Positions 6,335-10,839 of a stretch of 10,839 nucleotides of DNA are shown here, one piece after another. The DNA is from JBFGCA01 sp041567315 (GTDB lineage: Bacteria > Acidobacteriota > Thermoanaerobaculia > Multivoradales > JAHEKO01). Position 1 is the first letter of the stretch, and every line of letters starts with the position of its first letter. The position numbers were made by a program, and so were the translations under genes. The notes beneath the pieces were generated by a model, which saw only the letters and a program-made list of their open reading frames with translations, had not been told where the DNA came from and did no database searches. The stretch is taken from positions 1-10,839 of the forward strand of contig JBFGCA010000136.1 in assembly GCA_041567315.1 (NCBI GenBank), in the 5' to 3' direction.

Positions 6335-7366
6335 CTAGCCCGGCGCGCCCCCGTCTCCCCGGGCGCCGGCTTCCGGCCGCCCGCCGCCCAGCTCGAACCA
6401 CAGCAGCGCCGGCAGCCCCAGCGCCAGCACCAGCCCGTAGTGGAGCCCGCGGTAGAGCAGGGTGGCGGCCACCGCCGCCTGGCGCTCGACCCCCAGGGCG
6501 GCGTAGCTGGCGATCAACGCCGCCTCGGTGGTGCCCAGCCCTCCTGGGGTGCCCGAGAGCACCCCGGCCCCCACTCCCACGGCGATCGCCAGGGCGACGG
6601 TCACCGGCTCGACCCGGACCCCGAGCGACAGGAAGATCAGCCATTGCGCCAGCACGTTGAGGACGAAGAACAGCACCCCCAGCGCCGCCATCCGCCACTG
6701 CAGACCCCGGTCCGCGAGGATCGCCCGGAACTGCCCGAGCGCCTCGCGGCCGCCGGCCCGCAGCCGCCCCTCGCCCTCGACGCGGCGCTCGACGAGTCGC
6801 CGTAGAGCACGGCCGACCCAGCCGGCGCCCCGGTCCGCTCGGCGGCCGCGGCGGCGCGCGATCAGGCCGACCGCCAGGGCGGCGAGCGGCACCGCCAGCA
6901 GCACGGCGGCGGCGACCAGACCGAGTCGCCACGCCAGCGCGATCAGCGCCAGCCAGGTGAGCACCGCCTGGACCACCTGGTGCGAGACCTGGTCGGCCAG
7001 CACCACCCCGTAGAGCGTGGCGAAGCCGTGCTCTTCTCGCACCGCCAGATAGCGCGCGCGCACCAGCCCGCCGAGCACCCGCGCCGCCGGCGTCAGGTGG
7101 TTGACCAGCACCGCCGCCAGCAGGATGAAGAACCGCGTCGGCGGCGAGGACCGGGGCTCCAGCCGCCGGAGCGCCAGCGCCCACCGCACGTGGTTTCCCG
7201 CGAACCGCGCCGCCAGACAGACCGCGGCCGCCCCGATCCCCACCCGGCTGGCGCCGCCCAGCAGCCCGGACAGCTCCCCCCACCGCACGCCGGCCGCCAG
7301 CCGCCACGCCAGCCACAGCGCCAGCACGACCAGCAGCACCCGGGCAGCGGTAGCGAGCGCCCGCAT
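6335..7366 (-). CDS. LPG synthase transmembrane-domain (YbhN/UPF0104-type) integral membrane protein
   Basis: A 343-residue polytopic protein matching the lysylphosphatidylglycerol synthase TM family (PF03706). Hydrophobic segments are at about 8-25, 42-58, 79-100, 118-148, 150-170, 224-247, 253-272, 278-292 and 308-326. Family-like motifs are NHLTPAARVLGGLVRARYL (89-107), close to the usual npitPg..GGe...a, and GTPGGLGTTEAALIASY (272-288), the characteristic PGGlG..E segment, followed by an Arg-containing helix (LLYRGLHYG). The soluble LPG-synthase domain is absent, as in YbhN-type members, which are thought to be lipid flippase or transport-related; the substrate is unknown. A GTG at 7381 would add five residues, but an AATAAT hexamer lies between the two starts and 6 nt before ATG 7366, so I prefer 7366. 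It is divergent from the sulfatase-fold gene. Confidence 0.85.
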   Translation of the reverse strand: MRALATAARVLLVVLALWLAWRLAAGVRWGELSGLLGGASRVGIGAAAVCLAARFAGNHVRWALALRRLEPRSSPPTRFFILLAAVLVNHLTPAARVLGGLVRARYLAVREEHGFATLYGVVLADQVSHQVVQAVLTWLALIALAWRLGLVAAAVLLAVPLAALAVGLIARRRGRRADRGAGWVGRALRRLVERRVEGEGRLRAGGREALGQFRAILADRGLQWRMAALGVLFFVLNVLAQWLIFLSLGVRVEPVTVALAIAVGVGAGVLSGTPGGLGTTEAALIASYAALGVERQAAVAATLLYRGLHYGLVLALGLPALLWFELGGGRPEAGARGDGGAPG

Positions 7367-7372
7367 CCGCCA

Positions 7373-7378
7373 ATTATT
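7373..7378 (-). promoter_or_regulatory. -10 hexamer AATAAT, leaderless start at 7366
   Basis: On the minus strand AATAAT is followed by TGGCGG and then ATG at 7366. If it is the -10 box, the transcript starts at or just after the ATG, and the alternative GTG at 7381 would lie upstream of the transcript. It is one of very few AT-rich hexamers in this GC-rich stretch. No -35 is evident. Confidence 0.42.
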
Positions 7379-7396
7379 CACTGCGGGTCCGGGTGG

Positions 7397-7402
7397 TAGA
7401 TT
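7397..7402 (+). promoter_or_regulatory. -10 hexamer TAGATT for the sulfatase-fold gene
   Basis: TAGATT is followed by 11 nt, including a run of seven C (7403-7409), and ATG at 7414. The implied leader is about 4-5 nt with no Shine-Dalgarno sequence. The C run would sit at or just before the transcription start. The two divergent -10 boxes (7373-7378 and 7397-7402) are 18 bp apart, so each would overlap the other's -35 position. Confidence 0.45.
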
Positions 7403-7413
7403 CCCCCCCGGCC

Positions 7414-8760
7414 ATGCGGGGAGTGCTGCCAGTCGGGCTGACCCTCGCCTGTCTCGGCTGGATGGCCGCCCCCGGGGCCGCTCGGGGCGGCGAGCCCGCC
7501 CCCAACGTCCTGCTGGTCACCGTCGACACCCTGCGCGCCGACCGGCTCTCCTCCTACGGCTACCCGCGGGCCACCTCGCCCGCCATCGACCGGCTGCTGG
7601 CCGCCGGCGCCCGCTTCACCGAGGCGCGCACCGTCGAGCCGCTGACCGCCCCGGCGCTGGCCTCGATGCTCACCTCGCTGCCGCCCCACGAGCACGCCTC
7701 GACCCGCAACGGGCTGCAGGTGCGCCCCGATCTGGCCTCGCTACCACGGATCCTGCGCCGCCACGGCTACCGGGCGGCCGCCTTCGTTGGCAACTGGACC
7801 CTCAAACAGGAGCTGTGGGGTCTCGGCAGCCACTTCGAGGACTACCGCGAGCTGCTCAACCGCCGCCGCTGGTTCGGCCTGGTCAAGGGCGAGGCCACCG
7901 CCGAGGACCTCAACGCCGAGGCGCTCGCCTGGCTGGAGGCGCACCGCCGGGAGCACGGCGAGCGCCCCTTCCTGCTCTGGGTCCACTACGTCGAGCCCCA
8001 CGCCCCCTACCGGCTGCAGCGCGAGTTCACCGACCAGATCGGCGCCGCGCCCGACGGCGACCGCTACTCGTCGTCCAATCGCTACGACAGCGAGATCGCC
8101 TACGTCGACCACCACATCTCGCGCCTGCTCGAGGCCGTCGCCGCCCAGCCCGCCGAGCGGACCCTCGTCGCTTTCGCCTCCGACCACGGCGAGAGCCTCG
8201 GCGAGCACGGCTACTGGGGCCACGGCCGCCACGTCTACGACGTCACCCTCCGCATCCCCCTCGGCTTCACCTTGCCCGGCCGGATCGTGCCGCAGGTGAT
8301 CGACGCGCCGGCCCTCATCGTCGACCTCGCCCCCACCGTCCTCGGCCTCCTCGGCCATCCGGTCCCGAGCTTCTTCCAGGGCCGCGACTGGTCCGCGGTC
8401 CTCCGCGGCGAGGCCCGACCCACCCCCGGCCGCGTCACCTACTACCAGGCCCACCGCGGCGTCACCACCCCCAAAGAGGACGCCACCCGCGCCCGTCAGC
8501 GTGGCCTCCTCGAGGTCGCCCGCATCGAAGGCACCAGCAAAGAGATCCTCCGCGTCACCAACAACCGCCGCCGCCTCTTCGACCTCGCCACCGACGCCTA
8601 CGAGACCACCACCCTCACCCCGACCTCTCCTCCCAACGGCGACCTCCTCGCCTGGCTCGACCAGGTCCGCGCCGGCCTCGCCCTCGCCGACCACCTGCCG
8701 CCGCCATCCCTCACCGAAGAAGACGTCGAGGCCTTGCGGGCGCTGGGCTACGTGGACTGA
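7414..8760 (+). CDS. Exported sulfatase-fold (alkaline phosphatase superfamily) protein with Thr at the nucleophile position
   Basis: A 448-residue protein with a signal peptide (1-25, cut near AARG-GE). Sulfatase-family landmarks are VTVDTLRADRLSSYGY (35-50, metal-binding Asp), WVHYVEPHAPY (189-199), FASDHGESLGEHGYWGHG (254-271, D257/H258 and later His residues) and the C-terminal EALRALGYV typical of this group. The segment matching the sulfatase C/S-x-P-x-R signature reads LTAPAL (77-82): Thr replaces the Cys or Ser that would become formylglycine, and the Arg is lost. It may therefore act on phosphate or phosphonate esters, or transfer a phospho-group, rather than remove sulfate; this is inference. 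ATG 7414 is chosen over GTG 7393 because the signal peptide begins there and the -10 box lies between them. Leu codon use changes sharply after about 8160. Confidence 0.85.
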   Translation: MRGVLPVGLTLACLGWMAAPGAARGGEPAPNVLLVTVDTLRADRLSSYGYPRATSPAIDRLLAAGARFTEARTVEPLTAPALASMLTSLPPHEHASTRNGLQVRPDLASLPRILRRHGYRAAAFVGNWTLKQELWGLGSHFEDYRELLNRRRWFGLVKGEATAEDLNAEALAWLEAHRREHGERPFLLWVHYVEPHAPYRLQREFTDQIGAAPDGDRYSSSNRYDSEIAYVDHHISRLLEAVAAQPAERTLVAFASDHGESLGEHGYWGHGRHVYDVTLRIPLGFTLPGRIVPQVIDAPALIVDLAPTVLGLLGHPVPSFFQGRDWSAVLRGEARPTPGRVTYYQAHRGVTTPKEDATRARQRGLLEVARIEGTSKEILRVTNNRRRLFDLATDAYETTTLTPTSPPNGDLLAWLDQVRAGLALADHLPPPSLTEEDVEALRALGYVD

Positions 8761-9012
8761 GTCGCGGGCGAGGCGGCGGGACGTTTCCGCGGAAACGCGG
8801 ACGCCGCTCTCGAGGGCCGCCTGGCCGGTCTCGCTGTCCTCCTCGAGGGCCTCGGCGTCGAGGTGGAGGACGACCTGGTAGCGGTCGGCGGCGGTGGCCT
8901 TTTCGCCGAGGGTCTCGAAGCCGTGCTGGAGGGCGGTCTCGGCGAGCAGCCCCAGGGCGTCTGCCCGGCGCTTGCCGGGGGTGAGCTCGTCCCCGGCGGA
9001 ATGGCTCTGGCG
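8761..9012 (-). pseudogene. Remnant of a DUF222 / 13E12-type HNH endonuclease gene (middle part only)
   Basis: Read on the minus strand, 84 sense codons give a segment typical of DUF222 proteins: DELTPGKRRADALGLLAE (8-25), DRYQVVLHLDAEAL (43-56), ALESGVRVSAETSRRLARD (66-84). These correspond to the conserved stretch before the HNH domain in this family (usually ...RRADAL..., YQVV.H.DA, ...ETSRRLACD). The frame has a stop codon at 9013-9015, no start codon or ribosome binding site at its left end, and its homology ends exactly at the sulfatase stop codon, so both the N-terminal part and the C-terminal HNH nuclease domain are gone. RLARD in place of the usual RLACD adds to the impression of decay. 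Such genes are often present in many dispersed copies in high-GC genomes. It cannot encode a working nuclease. Confidence 0.75.
8782..8797. repeat. Perfect 16-bp palindrome inside the DUF222 remnant
   Basis: CGTTTCCGCGGAAACG is identical to its own reverse complement. On the minus strand it encodes RVSAET, part of the conserved VSAETSRRL segment. It may simply reflect codon choice for that peptide, or be a binding site kept within the gene family; the sequence alone cannot decide. Confidence 0.6.
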
Positions 9013-9130
9013 TCATGTAGATCACCCGGAAGCGGAAGAACTGCCGCTCCAGGGCGGCGGCGCCCAGCGCCACTGAGAGCAGAAGCAGGATCTGCGCTGC
9101 TAACCGAACCAGTCGGTCCGCTCGCGCCAC
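9013..9130 (-). other. Unrecognised short reading frame beside the DUF222 remnant
   Basis: From GTG at 9130 the minus strand reads into a hydrophobic stretch (LAAQILLLLSVALGAAALE) and then RQFFRFRVIYMTPEP, in a different frame from the DUF222 remnant. Codons in the second half (CTG, GAG, CGG, TTC, CGC, ATC, TAC) look like real coding, whereas the first part uses rarer codons (CGA, TTA, CTT, TCA). The frame then continues into the remnant as an Arg/Pro-rich shadow. It could be the start of a broken membrane-anchored gene or chance. The GTG lies inside the terminator hairpin and lacks a Shine-Dalgarno sequence. Confidence 0.25.
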
Positions 9131-9169
9131 CCCACCCCGTCGGGCGTTGCGGCGGGGTGGCGTTTTGTT
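9125..9169 (+). terminator. Rho-independent-type terminator hairpin upstream of the glycoamylase-like gene
   Basis: CGCCACCCC (9125-9133) pairs perfectly with GGGGTGGCG (9154-9162), followed directly by TTTTGTT on the + strand. The 20-nt loop is GC-rich; an alternative register pairs CCACCCCG (9132-9139) with CGGGGTGG (9153-9160) and closes a smaller loop. It would end transcripts coming from the sulfatase-fold gene after a ~365-nt tail that runs antisense to the DUF222 remnant, and would insulate the gene at 9220. Confidence 0.65.
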
Positions 9170-9173
9170 GTAG

Positions 9174-9193
9174 GGAACTCTCTAGAGACTTCC
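9174..9193. promoter_or_regulatory. 20-bp imperfect palindrome, candidate operator upstream of the glycoamylase-like gene
   Basis: Centred on TCTAGA, nine of the ten base pairs of this 20-bp stretch are symmetric (outer arms GGAA and TTCC, inner TCTCTAGAGA, single mismatch at 9178/9189). It lies 26 bp before the ATG at 9220, in the least GC-rich stretch of the window, where the promoter of that gene should be. A dimeric regulator could bind it. I see no convincing -10/-35 pair around it. Confidence 0.4.
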
Positions 9194-9219
9194 AGAAAAC
9201 ACACCAGCCGGGCAGGACC

Positions 9220-10839
9220 ATGGAGCGCCTCGCACTCCGATCTACGCTAGTCCTCGTGGCCACTTTGCTGGCGTCGCCGGAGGGCCGGGCGGTCGAGGCC
9301 TCGGCGCCGAGCGCGCCTGAAGTCGAAGCGCGGCTGACGTCCCGGGCCATGATCTGCGACCGCCTGCTCCCGGACTCGGCGGAGCTGCTGCTGGCGATGC
9401 TGGACCCCTGGACCGGGCTGCCGTACGACCAGTTCTTCTGCGACAAGGGGCGGCCGGCGGGGATCGTGGAGGCTTCCGGCGTCATTCCTCAACTGGCCTA
9501 CGCGAGTCTCGGGCGGTTCGCCGAAGACGGTTCGCGGCTCGACGAGACGGTCGAGGCGTCGTTCGTGGACGTGGGGCCGGACGGACGGCCGCCGCACCTG
9601 CTGTACGCCCTGCGGATCGAGCTGCACCTCGACCGCGACGCCAACCGGTTCGGCGGGGTGACCTGGGGCGCCAACACGGACGTGCGGCGGTACAGGAGGC
9701 TGCGGATCCGGTACTCGACGCCGGACGATCGGGTCTGGGAGCTCAAGCTCAACTCGGCCGGGGTGAGCGGCGAGCCGGCGCAGCTCTTGCCCGCTGCCCA
9801 GCCCGGGCGGTGGCGCGAGGTGGCCTTCGACCTCGGCCAGGACTTCGCCCCGACCAACAAGGCCGAGCTGAACTACCTCGTCCTGGGGGCCAACAGCGGG
9901 GCGGGGCCGGTGGAGCCGGTGCTGTGGGTCGACCGGATCGCCTTCGAGGCCGATCCGCGGCAGGTCGCCGGCTGCGCCGCCTCGTGTGCCGAGCCGCTGC
10001 CGGCCTACCCGGACCTGGCCTGCTTCGAGCCGCTGACCGGGGCGGTGAACGTCGCCAACGCGCTGTCGGCGCTGACCCTGCTGGCGGCCACTGGCCGGGT
10101 GGAGGAGGCGCCGGCGGCGCAGGCCGTGGGGCGCATCCTGCGGACGCTGCGCTCGCTGCCCGGCGCGGCGGGCCGCAGGGCGGGCTGGTTCCAGGACTGG
10201 CACTCGCCGGTCTCCGGGATGCCCGATCCGCGCAACCGGGTGGCCAGCATCACCGACCAGCCGCAGCTCTACGCGGCGCTGATGGTCGTCGAGACCACCT
10301 GGCCGGATCTCGGGCGGCAGCGGCTCGCGCGGCGGGCGGCGCGGGTCAGGCGGCGGATGGACTTCTCGCGGCTGTTCGGCGCCGCCACCGGCTGCGAGGG
10401 CTCGACCGGGTGCCCGGGTCCGATGCACGGGGCGATCGACCGCTGCCAGGGGGTGGTCTGCCCCTGGCGGGTGGAGCTGTTCGGAAACGACAGCCTGCTC
10501 GGCTCTTTCCTGGCCGAGGCCTCGGGCGGGGTCCCCGCCTGCGTGTGGGCGGAGGGGCTGCCGGCCGCGGGGTGCGCGCGCGACGGCGCCGGCCGGCGGC
10601 GCTGGTACACGACGGGCCGGTTCTGCCTCAACCCGGAGGTCCCGGCGAGCGACACGGGGGGGCCATTCCTGCAGCTCGCCGGGCTGCTCTATCTGCGCTC
10701 CAAGGACGTCCCGATGGGTCCCCTGTCGCTCCAGCGGTCGGCCCGGAACATGCTCCTTGCCCAGTCGGACTTCGCGCGCCGGGAGGGGCTCCCGCTGGCC
10801 GGCTGGGCCAACAGCTCGAGCCCGAACCGCTGCGCCTAC
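9220..10839 (+). CDS. Exported DUF3131/glycoamylase-like protein with an internal beta-sandwich region (3' end cut by window edge)
   Basis: An ORF of 540 codons is open to the right edge. Residues 1-24 are a signal peptide. A first helical block (40-100; LDPWTGLPYDQF) starts the DUF3131-like region. About 125-245 looks like a carbohydrate-binding-type beta-sandwich (LRIELHLD, WELKLNSAG, WREVAFDL, VLWVDRIAFEAD). The toroid then resumes: NVANALSALTLLAATGRV (277-293), a TDQPQLYAALMVVE helix (345-358), FGNDSLLGSFLAEASGGVPA (421-440), matching the glycoamylase-family GNE...SFLAIA segment, and DTGGPFLQLAGLLYL...GWANSSSP (478-535), matching the family's C-terminal region. It probably hydrolyses or modifies a glucan-type polysaccharide outside the cytoplasm; this is inference from fold. 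Thirteen cysteines after the signal peptide suggest disulfides. Only a weak AGGA lies before the ATG. Confidence 0.75.
   Translation, partial: MERLALRSTLVLVATLLASPEGRAVEASAPSAPEVEARLTSRAMICDRLLPDSAELLLAMLDPWTGLPYDQFFCDKGRPAGIVEASGVIPQLAYASLGRFAEDGSRLDETVEASFVDVGPDGRPPHLLYALRIELHLDRDANRFGGVTWGANTDVRRYRRLRIRYSTPDDRVWELKLNSAGVSGEPAQLLPAAQPGRWREVAFDLGQDFAPTNKAELNYLVLGANSGAGPVEPVLWVDRIAFEADPRQVAGCAASCAEPLPAYPDLACFEPLTGAVNVANALSALTLLAATGRVEEAPAAQAVGRILRTLRSLPGAAGRRAGWFQDWHSPVSGMPDPRNRVASITDQPQLYAALMVVETTWPDLGRQRLARRAARVRRRMDFSRLFGAATGCEGSTGCPGPMHGAIDRCQGVVCPWRVELFGNDSLLGSFLAEASGGVPACVWAEGLPAAGCARDGAGRRRWYTTGRFCLNPEVPASDTGGPFLQLAGLLYLRSKDVPMGPLSLQRSARNMLLAQSDFARREGLPLAGWANSSSPNRCAY

Noticed and set aside
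7379..7395. Upstream GTG starts at 7381 (minus) and 7393 (plus)
   Set aside because: Both lie upstream of or within the likely -10 hexamers of their genes. The signal peptide of the plus gene begins cleanly at ATG 7414, and the extra residues on the minus gene (MNNWR) add nothing recognisable.
7741..8694. A 317-codon Gly/Val/Glu-rich frame on the minus strand
   Set aside because: It is the exact antisense of the sulfatase-fold gene, with low-complexity composition and no family motif.
8711..9130. A 139-codon minus-strand frame as one intact gene
   Set aside because: Only the first ~40 codons look coding. The rest is an Arg/Pro-rich shadow of the DUF222 remnant, which reads in another frame, and the end overlaps the sulfatase-fold gene antisense.
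1..10839. A hidden defence system, biosynthetic cluster, CRISPR array, tRNA or transposase
   Set aside because: I looked on both strands and found no nuclease-helicase pairs, toxin-antitoxin pairs, repeat arrays, cloverleaf-like sequences or DDE/serine recombinase motifs. The genes are ordinary envelope and metabolic families.

Overview
The window is very GC-rich double-stranded DNA, densely coded, with C or G at nearly every third codon position. The gene set (a DUF2207 membrane protein with a poly-glycine tail, a GADGA-type amidohydrolase, a secreted nuclease-like protein with a lamin-tail domain, a sulfatase-fold protein, and a decayed DUF222/HNH gene) suits a chromosome of an Acidobacteriota-like organism (Thermoanaerobaculia/Holophagae type). 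Myxococcota or another high-GC lineage is possible. This placement is an inference from gene style, not from a marker gene. I see no tRNA, rRNA, CRISPR array, phage module or intact transposase.

Layout. Bases 1-1934 (minus) encode nearly all of a DUF2207 membrane protein whose C-terminal poly-Gly tail runs off the left edge. Upstream on the same strand is a saccharopine-dehydrogenase-fold NAD(P)-dependent oxidoreductase (2009-3076). Only 38 bp separate it from a divergent metal-dependent amidohydrolase (3115-4488), which is followed after 24 bp by an exported endonuclease/exonuclease/phosphatase (EEP) protein carrying a lamin-tail-like region (4513-6012). Convergent to these are a two-helix 68-residue membrane protein (6021-6227) and an LPG-synthase-TM/YbhN-type integral membrane protein (6335-7366). 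Divergent from the latter is an exported sulfatase-fold protein (7414-8760). Bases 8761-9219 hold no intact gene: an antisense remnant of a DUF222 (13E12-type) HNH endonuclease gene, an unrecognised short ORF, a hairpin terminator and a 20-bp imperfect palindrome. From 9220 to the right edge runs an exported DUF3131/glycoamylase-like protein with an inserted beta-sandwich region.

How the parts relate. I find no defence system, biosynthetic cluster or other obvious multi-gene machine. The two divergent pairs (2009/3115 and 6335/7414) are the main architectural units, and the amidohydrolase and EEP genes look like a two-gene operon. Several products act outside the cytoplasm (EEP, sulfatase-fold, glycoamylase, DUF2207 periplasmic domain). 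The most notable non-coding signal is that five of seven visible start codons lie 6-11 nt downstream of a TAnnnT-like -10 hexamer with no Shine-Dalgarno sequence, which suggests leaderless or near-leaderless mRNAs. The other two starts (4513, 6227) have Shine-Dalgarno sequences. The region most worth a second look is 8160-9200, where codon choice shifts inside the sulfatase-fold gene and a decayed mobile-type gene abuts its stop codon.
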